A stretch of 16,911 bases of DNA, from the NCBI GenBank assembly GCA_009703445.1, contig WLGA01000009.1:1-16911 (forward strand). The letters are read 5' to 3'. Made by a program: the position numbers and the translations under genes. Numbering within the stretch: position 1 is the first letter of the stretch; every line of letters begins with the position of its first letter. The notes under the pieces were generated by a model, which was not told the origin of the DNA, did no database searches, and saw only the letters and a list, made by a program, of their open reading frames with translations. This document shows positions 7,925 to 15,299 of this stretch, in pieces. The stretch is from Actinomycetota bacterium (lineage in GTDB: Bacteria > Actinomycetota > Actinomycetes > Actinomycetales > Microbacteriaceae).

Positions 7925-7993
7925 TTTTGTTTTGCGCCGGCAAAGGTGTTGAAAAACTCTCCGAAATCTTTGCTGTTAGTAGATTAGCAATTT

Positions 7994-8009
7994 TCGAACA
8001 AGATTTCGA
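7994..8009 (-). promoter_or_regulatory. LexA operator (SOS box) of recA
   Basis: The minus strand reads TCGAAA-TCTT-GTTCGA, one mismatch from the actinobacterial SOS box TCGAAC-N4-GTTCGA. It lies 126 bases upstream of the recA ATG. Just downstream is TAATCT (7981-7986, minus strand), a possible -10. At 17-base spacing its -35 would be TCGAAA, the left half of the box, so bound LexA would cover the -35 and spacer. Confidence 0.75.
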
Positions 8010-8029
8010 TAGTTAATTTATTCGGCGTG

Positions 8030-8041
8030 TCGAAAATTCGA
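8030..8041. repeat. Second TCGAA inverted repeat near the SOS box
   Basis: TCGAA-AA-TTCGA is a perfect 5-base inverted repeat with a two-base centre, 20 bases beyond the SOS box and just downstream of the DUF3046 stop. The spacing is wrong for a standard LexA box. The half-sites resemble those of the box, so it may be a degenerate or auxiliary site, or chance in AT-rich DNA. Confidence 0.3.
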
Positions 8042-8043
8042 AA

Positions 8044-8268
8044 CTATTTCTTTGGCTTGAGCTTGTTTATGCCGTGCCAACGAGACTTTGGAACGCCACT
8101 CTGACGGCAAATGGCCAACCAAACATCCTTGGGATCTTCGCCGGCGGCAATTAGCTGCTCCCCCGATTTATCACCATGTTCGGTCAAAACGAGGTCTTTG
8201 GCAATAACTTCGGCGTAGCCAGGCCCGAACTCATCGTTCATGAGCTCGCGAAATTCGCTGAGGCGCAA
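8044..8268 (-). CDS. DUF3046 family protein
   Basis: This is a 74-residue protein of unknown function belonging to DUF3046, an actinobacterial family normally found immediately upstream of recA (Rv2738c in M. tuberculosis). Family features are the N-terminal MRLSEFRELMNDEFG, a central AKDLVLTEHGDKSGEQLIAAGEDPKDVWLAIC and a basic end. It is soluble, with no membrane segment. The start is a TTG at 8268, chosen because it begins exactly at the family's usual MRL(T/S)EF. A weak AGAAAG lies six bases before it. It follows clgR after 21 bases and is probably co-transcribed with it, and transcripts may read on into recA. I do not infer a molecular function. Confidence 0.88.
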   Translation of the reverse strand: MRLSEFRELMNDEFGPGYAEVIAKDLVLTEHGDKSGEQLIAAGEDPKDVWLAICRQSGVPKSRWHGINKLKPKK

Positions 8269-8289
8269 GGTTGGCTTTCTAGGTTTTGA

Positions 8290-8610
8290 CTAGAAGCTGG
8301 CGAAAGATTCGCTGTTGGTTGGCTTGTTGAAGTCTGCGTAGAACTCAGCTGGGATGGTGTCAGGGATGACAACGCCCTCTAGCGCAGCTAGACGATCGCT
8401 CACCTGGCGCATAATGACTGAGATTGGCACTTCAAGGGCGTCGGCCACAGATGCGAGGATCTCTGAAGATGCCTCTTTCTGACCGCGCTCAACTTCGCTT
8501 AGATAACCAAGGGCAACGCTGGCCTTGCCAGCGACCTGACGAAGGGTACGGCCCTTCTGTAGGCGGAAGTCCCTAAGCACGTCACCAATTTCTTGACGAA
8601 CTAAAACCAT
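8290..8610 (-). CDS. clgR: XRE-family regulator ClgR
   Basis: ClgR is a small Cro/CI-type activator of Clp protease and other proteostasis genes in actinobacteria. The 106-residue protein starts MVLVRQEIGDVLRDFR and has a helix-turn-helix at about 22-44 (TLRQVAGKASVALGYLSEVE), then RGQKEASSEILASVADAL and VPISVIM, which matches the ClgR family closely. The ATG at 8610 is chosen over an in-frame ATG at 8622 because a strong Shine-Dalgarno GGAGG (8616-8620) sits five bases before it, inside the extra codons. ClgR is a ClpP substrate in other species; the C-terminus here, SFASF, is not a clear LAA-type degron. In M. tuberculosis clgR also lies upstream of recA. I see no copy of the reported GCG-rich ClgR operator in the 112 bases upstream. 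Confidence 0.9.
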   Translation of the reverse strand: MVLVRQEIGDVLRDFRLQKGRTLRQVAGKASVALGYLSEVERGQKEASSEILASVADALEVPISVIMRQVSDRLAALEGVVIPDTIPAEFYADFNKPTNSESFASF

Positions 8611-8642
8611 TGGAGCCTCCATTCTTTGCTTCTGTTGTAGAT

Positions 8643-8672
8643 AACATACCTGCTACCTGAGACAAACAATAA
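8643..8672 (-). promoter_or_regulatory. Candidate clgR promoter
   Basis: On the minus strand TTATTG (8667-8672), 18 bases and TATGTT (8643-8648) form a plausible -35/-10 pair. The start site would be near 8636 and the leader about 26 bases, carrying the GGAGG. Three ACCTG (CAGGT) copies at 8648-8657 and near 8690 flank it and could be part of an operator, but this is weak. Confidence 0.4.
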
Positions 8673-8722
8673 CTCGTGCTACTGAAAGTTACCTGTGAGT
8701 CTCTGCAAAGATAACCAAACCG

Positions 8723-9226
8723 TTATTGGAAATGTTCCCAGAGCGCATCTACCGCCGCCGCGACCGAGGCCGTGCGAATCTCTGACCTAGAGCCCGGCAG
8801 ATCGAGCGGATAAACGAAGTCACCGGTTGGCCCAGAAATTCCAATGAAGACGGTTCCGGCAGGTTTGCCATCCTGGGCATCGGGGCCGGCAACTCCAGTG
8901 GTCGCGACTCCAACCACTAGGGCTTCGTCAATTCCCGACTTGTTCGCGAGCTTCACCCGAATTCCGGAGGCCATTTGAGCCACGACTTCGGCATCTACGG
9001 CGCCCTGCTCCTGAAGCAGCGGGCGTGAAACGCCAAGAAGTTGATGTTTTAGCTCGGTTTGGTAGGCCACGATTGAGCCAAGCAATACCTTCGATGCCCC
9101 AGGGATGTCGACGAACGCGGAGGTAAGCAGACCTCCGGTTAGTGATTCGGCCACGGCCAGGTGCAAACCTTTTTCACCAAGGGTCGAGAGCAGCGCGGCA
9201 GCGCGGGACTCTGAAGGATTAGCCAC
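8723..9226 (-). CDS. pncC: Nicotinamide-nucleotide amidohydrolase, CinA C-terminal type
   Basis: This 167-residue stand-alone CinA C-terminal domain matches enzymes that deamidate NMN to nicotinic acid mononucleotide in NAD recycling. Visible motifs are AESLTGGLL (26-34), DIPGASKVLLGSIVAY, and the conserved TTGVAGPDAQDGKPAGTV with its Gly-rich catalytic loop. The N-terminal COG1058 domain of longer CinA proteins is absent, which is normal for this form. The start chosen is GTG at 9226, eight bases inside the end of pgsA (GTGGCTAA), because it gives the usual family N-terminal length. A TTG at 9244 would add six residues and cannot be excluded. It is probably the last gene of the ftsK-pgsA-cinA series. 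Many databases call it cinA; any link to competence is unproven here. Confidence 0.88.
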   Translation of the reverse strand: MANPSESRAAALLSTLGEKGLHLAVAESLTGGLLTSAFVDIPGASKVLLGSIVAYQTELKHQLLGVSRPLLQEQGAVDAEVVAQMASGIRVKLANKSGIDEALVVGVATTGVAGPDAQDGKPAGTVFIGISGPTGDFVYPLDLPGSRSEIRTASVAAAVDALWEHFQ

Positions 9227-9803
9227 GTGCGCGAACCGCTGCAATGACGTACTGCAGCCCGGAGTAGACCGTCAAGACAACCGAGATAAGAACTAGGCCG
9301 TCTTCGAATAGGAAATACCAATCGAATGGGAACCAGGCAGTCAAAGGAGAAACCACAAAACCAACCATGACTCCTTGGAAAATGGTCTTCATTTTTCCGC
9401 CCGAAGAGGCAGCGATGACCTTTTGATTCACAACGACAAGTCGGTAAACGGTGATGCCGAGTTCACGAACCAGGATGACGATGGTGACCCACCAAGCGAT
9501 CTCGCCCAGAATCGAAAGGGTCACGAGTGCCCCGCCGAGAAGCGCCTTATCTGCAATCGGGTCGAGCAGTTTGCCTAGATCGGTAACGATGCCTCGCTTG
9601 CGCGCGATTGCCCCATCAACACCGTCGCTGGCCATGATCACAATAAAAATCAAGACCGACACCCAACGCATCGGCGACTCATCGTTTGAGATGCTCACCA
9701 AACTCCAGATGAAGAATGGAACGGCAAGGATGCGTGCCATGGTGATTGCATTTGGCAGGTTCCAAGGGTTGCTAGTGGCAGTGGTCTTCAACATGTTGCT
9801 CAT
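9219..9803 (-). CDS. pgsA: CDP-diacylglycerol-glycerol-3-phosphate 3-phosphatidyltransferase PgsA
   Basis: PgsA makes phosphatidylglycerol phosphate from CDP-diacylglycerol and glycerol-3-phosphate in the cytoplasmic membrane. The 194-residue protein has the NLPNAIT(M)AR start typical of the family. The full CDP-alcohol phosphotransferase motif D-x2-D-G-x2-A-R-x8-G-x3-D-x3-D supplies Asp60, Asp63, Asp81 and Asp85. About five hydrophobic segments can be counted, including 24-38, 47-58, 88-110 and the C-terminal hairpin. The ATG at 9803 overlaps the ftsK stop by one base (TGATG), implying coupling. An in-frame ATG at 9827 lies inside ftsK, and another at 9794 is possible. The paralogous phosphatidylinositol-phosphate synthase family shares the motif, but the IVTDLGKLLDPIADK region favours PgsA. 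Confidence 0.92.
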   Translation of the reverse strand: MSNMLKTTATSNPWNLPNAITMARILAVPFFIWSLVSISNDESPMRWVSVLIFIVIMASDGVDGAIARKRGIVTDLGKLLDPIADKALLGGALVTLSILGEIAWWVTIVILVRELGITVYRLVVVNQKVIAASSGGKMKTIFQGVMVGFVVSPLTAWFPFDWYFLFEDGLVLISVVLTVYSGLQYVIAAVRARG

Positions 9804-12508
9804 CAGTTTCGCCCCGTCAGTTGCCAAGCGTCTTCGTCGCCATCATCTTCATCTCCGGTGATGATTGAGCGGTCTACTTGAGCGCGAGGAACGAACTCTT
9901 CGAAACTGCCGGCGGCAAGGTTACTGTCGGCCGGCTGGTCATCCAAGTCGTCGATGACTGCGGCGGCGGTTTGAACCGGAGGCGTGGCGCTGGCTCCTGG
10001 TTCTCCCCTGAGCTGGGCGAGAACTGTGCCGAGGTCTTCGGGCTTGACCAAAACGTCGCGAGCCTTTGAACCTTCGCTCGGGCCTACGATTTGGCGAGAC
10101 TCCATGAGGTCCATCAAGCGCCCGGCCTTGGCAAAGCCAACACGCAACTTGCGTTGAAGCATCGACGTCGAACCAAACTGCGAGTTGATAACCAACTCGG
10201 CTGCTTGGAGCAGCACCTCGAGGTCGTCACCGATGTCGGCGTCGACGATCTTCTGAACGGCAACCTCTTCGACGTCGGCACGGTATTCAGGCTCCATCTG
10301 GGCCTTGACGTGTTCGACAATCTTGTGCAATTCGCTCTCGGCAAGCCAGGCTCCCTGAACTCGAATCGGCTTATTTGTTCCCATAGGAGAGAACAGCGCG
10401 TCTCCTTGGCCAATGAGCTTCTCGGCTCCCGGCTGGTCAAGGATGACTCGCGAGTCGGTTACCGAGGTAACCGAGAACGCCAATCGTGACGGAACGTTTG
10501 CCTTGATAAGGCCGGTAACCACGTCGACGGAAGGTCTCTGGGTTGCAAGAATCAGGTGGATTCCCGAGGCACGCGCCAACTGCGTGATTCGAACGATTGA
10601 ATCTTCCACGTCTCTAGGAGCCACAATCATCAGGTCGGCGAGCTCATCAACGACTACCAGCAGGTATGGGTAAGGCTGAAGGACGCGCTTGCTGCCCTCA
10701 GGCACCTTTAGTTCGCCGGCAACGATCGCACGGTTAAAGTCATCGATGTGCTTGAAGCCAAAGCTAGCCAGGTCGTCGTAACGCATGTCCATTTCTTTGA
10801 CGACCCATTGGAGAGCTTCGGCGGCCTTCTTGGCATTGGTGATAATCGGAGTAATCAAGTGCGGAACGCCCTGGTATGCGGCTAGTTCAACGCGCTTTGG
10901 GTCAATCAGAACCATGCGAACTTCAGCTGGCTTGGCGCGCATCAGAATCGAGGTAATCATCGAATTCACAAAGCTCGACTTACCGGCACCGGTGGCACCA
11001 GCAACCAAAAGGTGCGGCATCTTCGCCAAGTTGGCGACTACGAAGCCACCCTCGACATCCTTGCCAACACCGATGGTCATCGGGTGCAAACTCTTGGTGG
11101 CAACCTCAGATCGGAGCACATCGCCTAGCGACACCGTCTCGCGGTCGATGTTTGGAATCTCGATTCCGATGAGAGACTTGCCTGGGATCGGCGCAAGGAT
11201 GCGAACCTCGTTGCTAGCGACGGCGTAAGAGATGTTGCTGGCCAGACGAGTTACGGCCTCAACCTTTACTCCCGGGGCTAGTTCAACCTCGTAGCGAGTG
11301 ACTGTCGGGCCACGAGAGAAGCCGACCACAGCTGCCTCAACGCCGAACTCCTTGAACACGTTCGTGATTGCAACCACGATCTGCTCATTCGCTGCCGATT
11401 TCGCCTTTGGCGGGGTTCCGGGCGCCAAGAAGTTTGATGGTGGCAACACGTATGGGCGGCGGGTCGGAACCGGGATGGCCTGGGTGTCAGCTGCCCTACT
11501 GGTGGTGGCAGCCGGAGTTGCCGGAGGCGCTACAAAAATCGGCGCAGCGGGAATATTGATTGGCTCGGTTGCCGCATCTGCTGTATCAACCGAAGGCACA
11601 TTTGGCTCAACCGGGTCGCCGAACAGGGTGTCTAGAACGTCTTCGTCTGGCTCCCCACCAAACATCGCCTGAGTGGTTGCTATCGGGGTGTCAAAGGCCG
11701 GCTCATCGCCAGTCTTGCCCTTGCGCCACCAAGGAACCTTGGTGCCGTCAAATGCGTCGAGAACCTCATCCTGGACGGGTTCGGCCTTTGGCTTGTCAGC
11801 ACTAGCTCCGAATAGGTAGGCGGCCAATTGGCGGAAGCGCTCACCGATTCGGTTTGGCGTAGTTTTGGTGAGAATCAAGAGCGAGCCGAAGACAAAAACC
11901 ACCAACACGATGCCGGTTGCCCACACGTTGAATGGTGCACTGCCCAAGGTGTTGAGGAAGGCGACCGAGACCAGCCAACCAAAAACACCGCCGGCGTAGG
12001 CTAGCGCCCATTCGCCATCCGAGGGCTGGGGTGGTTTGGCCGCGAAGGTGTGAAAGAAGCCGCTGATTGAGACTAGAAGCAGGAACAGGCCAATTCCGAT
12101 TCGACCGTTATTGCGGGTCGAGGATGGGTTACGCATCAGGTAGATGGCGAAGATGACCAGGACCACCGGCAGAGCATACGAGACGCGACCGAAAAGCAAC
12201 CCGAACGTGACAACGTTCAGCCCGACGGCCCAGTCTTGCTTAGCCAGGAACCACGCGAAAACCGCACCGGCCACGCCAAGGATGAATAGGAAAAACGGAA
12301 GGCCATCGCGGCGATCTTCCTTCGCGATTTTGTCTGGGCTGAGCGCGCGAGCGCCAGCACCGACCACGTGGGCCAGACCCATGTAAATCGCAACCAGAAT
12401 GCGCACAAAGGCGTTGCCACCCGAAGATGATGCCGTCTGGCGCGCTGGTTGGCGCGAGCCGCTAGACGCGGGCTTGCGCTTGGGTGCTGGTTTCCGTGGT
12501 GTAGCCAT
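9803..12508 (-). CDS. ftsK: DNA translocase FtsK
   Basis: FtsK is a septum-anchored hexameric motor that pumps chromosome ends through the closing division site. The 901-residue protein has a basic N-terminus, about four to six membrane segments (near 35-50, 70-89, 96-125, 137-153, 172-187, 194-213), and a Pro/Ala/Asp-rich linker (about 235-365). The motor follows, with Walker A GATGAGKSS (504-512) and Walker B LLVVVDELADLM (Asp621-Glu622). The C-terminal gamma winged helix (QFGSTSMLQRKLRVGFAKAGRLMDLMES) recognises orienting DNA motifs. A negatively charged tail ends the protein. The ATG at 12508 has GAGG only one base away, too close for normal use. TAGTTT six bases upstream suggests a leaderless start instead. 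rnj lies 63 bases upstream. Confidence 0.97.
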   Translation of the reverse strand: MATPRKPAPKRKPASSGSRQPARQTASSSGGNAFVRILVAIYMGLAHVVGAGARALSPDKIAKEDRRDGLPFFLFILGVAGAVFAWFLAKQDWAVGLNVVTFGLLFGRVSYALPVVLVIFAIYLMRNPSSTRNNGRIGIGLFLLLVSISGFFHTFAAKPPQPSDGEWALAYAGGVFGWLVSVAFLNTLGSAPFNVWATGIVLVVFVFGSLLILTKTTPNRIGERFRQLAAYLFGASADKPKAEPVQDEVLDAFDGTKVPWWRKGKTGDEPAFDTPIATTQAMFGGEPDEDVLDTLFGDPVEPNVPSVDTADAATEPINIPAAPIFVAPPATPAATTSRAADTQAIPVPTRRPYVLPPSNFLAPGTPPKAKSAANEQIVVAITNVFKEFGVEAAVVGFSRGPTVTRYEVELAPGVKVEAVTRLASNISYAVASNEVRILAPIPGKSLIGIEIPNIDRETVSLGDVLRSEVATKSLHPMTIGVGKDVEGGFVVANLAKMPHLLVAGATGAGKSSFVNSMITSILMRAKPAEVRMVLIDPKRVELAAYQGVPHLITPIITNAKKAAEALQWVVKEMDMRYDDLASFGFKHIDDFNRAIVAGELKVPEGSKRVLQPYPYLLVVVDELADLMIVAPRDVEDSIVRITQLARASGIHLILATQRPSVDVVTGLIKANVPSRLAFSVTSVTDSRVILDQPGAEKLIGQGDALFSPMGTNKPIRVQGAWLAESELHKIVEHVKAQMEPEYRADVEEVAVQKIVDADIGDDLEVLLQAAELVINSQFGSTSMLQRKLRVGFAKAGRLMDLMESRQIVGPSEGSKARDVLVKPEDLGTVLAQLRGEPGASATPPVQTAAAVIDDLDDQPADSNLAAGSFEEFVPRAQVDRSIITGDEDDGDEDAWQLTGRN

Positions 12509-12514
12509 GCCTCA

Positions 12515-12520
12515 AAACTA
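12515..12520 (-). promoter_or_regulatory. Putative leaderless -10 element of ftsK
   Basis: The minus strand reads TAGTTT-TGAGGC-ATG. TAnnnT six bases before the start, with no properly spaced Shine-Dalgarno, fits leaderless initiation as seen for dapA, dapF and sulP here. I see no convincing -35. Confidence 0.45.
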
Positions 12521-12556
12521 ACAGCGACATGGGACAGAACCGCGAAGGCACGAGGC

Positions 12557-12580
12557 AAACAGGGGCACTAATTAGCCCTG
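12557..12580 (-). terminator. Weak hairpin at the 3' end of rnj
   Basis: On the minus strand CAGGGC, eight bases, then GCCCCTG can pair with one bulged C, and TTT follows. The stem includes the last rnj codons and its TAA stop. The T run is too short for a strong intrinsic terminator, so attenuation between rnj and ftsK is only possible. Confidence 0.3.
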
Positions 12581-14245
12581 AATGACCACCGGAATGATCA
12601 TCGGGCGACGTCGGTGAGCCTTGTTGACCCAGGTTCCGATTGTGCGACGAATAACCTGCTGGAGAGCGTATGTGTCTCGAACTCCCTCGCCGGCTGCTTC
12701 CGCGAGCGCGCGCTCAATCAGCGGCTTCACCGCATCGAAAACATGGTCTTCTTCGGCAAAGGCTCTGGCACGAATTTCCGGCCCAACCTTGACCCGACCG
12801 TTTTCATCGACCACGCAGAAGATGGAAATGAAACCTTCTTCGGCGAGAACGCGGCGATCGTGCAGATCTTCATCCGTGATTTTGCCAACGGTTTTGCCAT
12901 CGACGTAAAGCAGGCCACACTCCACGGCGCCGACAACTTCGGCGATGCCATCGACTAGGTCGATAACCCAACCATCCTCGGTAATCAGGACACGTTCGCT
13001 TGGCACACCGGTTTGTTCGGCAAGTTTGCCATTTGCGATTAGGTGGCGGTATTCGCCGTGCACCGGCATGACGTTCTTAGGCTTCAGGATGTTGTAGCAA
13101 TAGAGCAGTTCGCCAGCTGCCGCGTGGCCAGAAACGTGCACCTTGGCATTGCCCTTGTGCACCACATTGGCACCCAGCTTGGTGAGGCCATCGATCACGC
13201 GGTAGACCGCATTCTCATTACCTGGGATGAGTGAGCTGGCCAGGATGACGGTGTCGCCCTCGCCGATTTGGATGTCGTGCTCGAGCTTTGCCATGCGTGA
13301 CAGAACGGCCATTGGCTCACCCTGTGAACCGGTTGACATGTAGACAACCTTGTCGGCCGGCATACTCGCAGCCTGCTTTAGATCGACGAAGTCTTCGGTT
13401 TCGGCGTTCAGGTAGCCCATCTGGATGGCAATCTGCATGTTTCGAACCATTGAGCGGCCAACCAAAGCAACCTTGCGGTTATTCGCCTTAGCGGCATCCA
13501 CCACCTGCTGAACTCGGTGAACGTGACTCGAGAAAGATGCAACAATCACTCGCTGCTTAGAGCGAGCAATCACGCTTTCGATGACCGGGCCGATTTCCTT
13601 TTCGAGCGGCGTAAAGCCTGGCACGTCGGCGTTGGTTGAGTCGCTCATGAACAGATCGAGGCCTTCTTCACCGACGCGTGCAAAGGCACGTAGGTCGGTT
13701 AGGCGGCCATCGAGTGGAAGTTGATCCATCTTGAAGTCACCGGTGTGCAGAACGGTGCCTGCAGCCGAACGGATGACAACGGCCATCGCATCAGGAATCG
13801 AGTGATTCACGGCGATGAATTCAAGGTTGAAGCCCGCCATTTGCTCGCGCTGACCTTCGACTACGACCATCGAGTATGGGGTGATGCGGTGCTCTTTGAG
13901 CTTCGCCTCAACAAACGCGAGCGTCAGAGCCGAGCCAAGGATTGGAATGTCTTGCTTCATGCGAAGCAGGTATGGAACGCCGCCGATGTGGTCTTCGTGA
14001 CCGTGGGTTAGGAAGATGCCAATCACGTCTTCCATGCGGTCTTTTAGGTAGCCGAAGTCGGGAAGAATGACGTCGATGCCCGGCTGGTGTTCTTCAGGGA
14101 AGAGAACGCCACAGTCGACGATGAGAATCTTGCCGTCGATCTCGAAAACGGTCATGTTGCGACCGATTTCTCCGATGCCACCAAGCGGGATGATGCGGAG
14201 GACGCCCGGACGCAATGGAGCAGGTGCCGGAAGGGTTTGAACCAA
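12572..14245 (-). CDS. rnj: Ribonuclease J
   Basis: RNase J is a zinc-dependent 5'-3' exo- and endoribonuclease of mRNA decay and rRNA maturation. The 557-residue protein has the metallo-beta-lactamase core with HGHEDH at 81-86 (His81, His83, Asp85, His86) and HTGDFK further on. A beta-CASP domain follows (SDSTNADVPG, ASFSSHVHRVQQV, STGSQGEP), then PVHGEYRHL and a C-terminal domain of about 100 residues. The length is normal for actinobacterial RNase J. The start is a TTG at 14245: a TAG stop lies four codons upstream in frame, no ATG occurs before the conserved IIPLGGIGEIGRNM, and a GAGA-type Shine-Dalgarno lies close before the TTG. dapA is 73 bases upstream, and that gap holds two small perfect hairpins. 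Confidence 0.96.
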   Translation of the reverse strand: MVQTLPAPAPLRPGVLRIIPLGGIGEIGRNMTVFEIDGKILIVDCGVLFPEEHQPGIDVILPDFGYLKDRMEDVIGIFLTHGHEDHIGGVPYLLRMKQDIPILGSALTLAFVEAKLKEHRITPYSMVVVEGQREQMAGFNLEFIAVNHSIPDAMAVVIRSAAGTVLHTGDFKMDQLPLDGRLTDLRAFARVGEEGLDLFMSDSTNADVPGFTPLEKEIGPVIESVIARSKQRVIVASFSSHVHRVQQVVDAAKANNRKVALVGRSMVRNMQIAIQMGYLNAETEDFVDLKQAASMPADKVVYMSTGSQGEPMAVLSRMAKLEHDIQIGEGDTVILASSLIPGNENAVYRVIDGLTKLGANVVHKGNAKVHVSGHAAAGELLYCYNILKPKNVMPVHGEYRHLIANGKLAEQTGVPSERVLITEDGWVIDLVDGIAEVVGAVECGLLYVDGKTVGKITDEDLHDRRVLAEEGFISIFCVVDENGRVKVGPEIRARAFAEEDHVFDAVKPLIERALAEAAGEGVRDTYALQQVIRRTIGTWVNKAHRRRPMIIPVVIQG

Positions 14246-14271
14246 TGGTTCTCTTTTCTATTCGGTTGTTA

Positions 14272-14285
14272 TGCGCTCTTGCGCA
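14272..14285. repeat. Short hairpin in the rnj leader
   Basis: TGCGC-TCTT-GCGCA is a perfect 5-bp stem with a 4-base loop, 27 bases upstream of the rnj start. In the minus-strand transcript it would read TGCGC-AAGA-GCGCA. No T run follows, so it is not an intrinsic terminator. Confidence 0.45.
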
Positions 14286-14299
14286 CTTTATAAATAACT

Positions 14300-14312
14300 C
14301 GCGTCAAACGCG
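14300..14312. repeat. Short hairpin after the dapA stop
   Basis: CGCGT-CAA-ACGCG is a perfect 5-bp GC-rich stem with a 3-base loop, seven bases after the dapA stop on the minus strand. The AT-rich AGTTATTTATAAAG follows it there. It could be a weak dapA 3'-end structure. TATAAA (14287-14292, minus strand) between the two hairpins could be an rnj -10. Confidence 0.4.
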
Positions 14313-14318
14313 TGATTG

Positions 14319-15293
14319 CTATCGGGTGGTGCCGGCAACCTTTGGCAATGCGCCACCTGCGGCAGCGTTGCGATCAGGTCGGAAGTTGTCGAAGCTAAGC
14401 CCGGTCACGGCACCGACTAGGTCGATGTCTGACTCGATGCGGGCAGCCTCTGCGTCTTCTGGGCCAACCAACGGCAGACGGACACGTGGGCTTGAGATGA
14501 CACCCAAGCCGTTCAAGATGTACTTAGCTGCCACGGTGCCAGGCACGTGGGTCATTGCGGCACGCTGAAGTGGGTCGAGGCTGTTGTGAACCTTTAGTGC
14601 GTGGTGGAAGTCATTGCGGTTCGCTGCATCGATTAGCTCACGGTAGGCAGCCGGTGCGATGTTTGCGGTAACCGAGATGCAACCAACCGCACCGATCGAA
14701 AGGTGAGGAAGCAGGTTTGAGTCGTCGCCAGAGAAGTAGAACAGACCGGTCTCGTTCATGATGCGAGTCGCCTGAGCCAGGTCTCCCTTGGCATCCTTGA
14801 CCGCGATGATGTTTGGGTGCTTCGAAGCGCGGTGGAAGGTGTCTTGTGAAATTGCGACGCCGGTGCGACCAGGGATGTCATACAAGATAACCGGAAGGTC
14901 GGTTGCATCGGCAACCATACGGAAGTGGGTAAGCACACCGGCCTGGGTCGGCTTGTTGTAGTAAGGGGTGACGATCATGATGCCGTCGGCGCCAGCCTTC
15001 TCGCTGGCCTTGTAAAGCTGCATCGCGTGAGCGGTCTCGTTCGAGCCACCGCCGGTAATGATCTTGGCGCGGCCGCCAGAAACCGACTTGCCCACCTCGA
15101 CCAACTTGATCTTCTCGGCGTCAGTGAGTGTGCTGGTCTCGCCGGTGGTGCCGGTAACGACAACGCCATCCGCGCCATTAGAGATGACGTAATCGATGAG
15201 CTTCTCGGTATCAGCCCAGTCGACTTCGCCGTCGGCGGTCATGGGAGTAACGAGAGCAACCAGGGTCTGGCCAAAAATGTTCTTGTGCGACAT
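14319..15293 (-). CDS. dapA: 4-hydroxy-tetrahydrodipicolinate synthase DapA
   Basis: DapA condenses pyruvate with aspartate semialdehyde, the first committed step to diaminopimelate and lysine. The 324-residue TIM-barrel protein shows the family motifs GTTGE (48-52), TPYYNKP (109-115), the catalytic Tyr138 in YDIPGRTG and the Schiff-base Lys166 in AVKDAKGD. A C-terminal tail of about 20 residues after GLSFDNFRP is variable. It starts at the ATG at 15293 with no Shine-Dalgarno; TAGGCT six bases upstream suggests a leaderless mRNA. It leads the dapA-rnj-ftsK-pgsA-cinA run and diverges from sulP. In related genomes dapA usually lies next to thyX; here sulP separates them. Confidence 0.97.
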   Translation of the reverse strand: MSHKNIFGQTLVALVTPMTADGEVDWADTEKLIDYVISNGADGVVVTGTTGETSTLTDAEKIKLVEVGKSVSGGRAKIITGGGSNETAHAMQLYKASEKAGADGIMIVTPYYNKPTQAGVLTHFRMVADATDLPVILYDIPGRTGVAISQDTFHRASKHPNIIAVKDAKGDLAQATRIMNETGLFYFSGDDSNLLPHLSIGAVGCISVTANIAPAAYRELIDAANRNDFHHALKVHNSLDPLQRAAMTHVPGTVAAKYILNGLGVISSPRVRLPLVGPEDAEAARIESDIDLVGAVTGLSFDNFRPDRNAAAGGALPKVAGTTR

Positions 15294-15299
15294 GGTCTA

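Noticed and set aside
8030..8041. A second LexA box before recA
   Set aside because: TCGAA-AA-TTCGA has a two-base centre, whereas actinobacterial SOS boxes need about six bases between the TCGAA and TTCGA halves. It is listed only as a repeat.
8611..8621. Palindrome TGGAG-C-CTCCA covering the clgR Shine-Dalgarno
   Set aside because: A one-base loop cannot fold in RNA, and opening the loop leaves only about three pairs. It is not a credible switch for hiding the ribosome binding site.
8711..8726. Inverted repeat ATAAC-CAAACC-GTTAT at the end of cinA
   Set aside because: Five AU-rich pairs and no clear T run make it too weak to call a terminator.
12217..12558. 113-codon minus-strand frame overlapping the ftsK start
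   Set aside because: It overlaps the ftsK N-terminus out of frame and its sequence fits no family.
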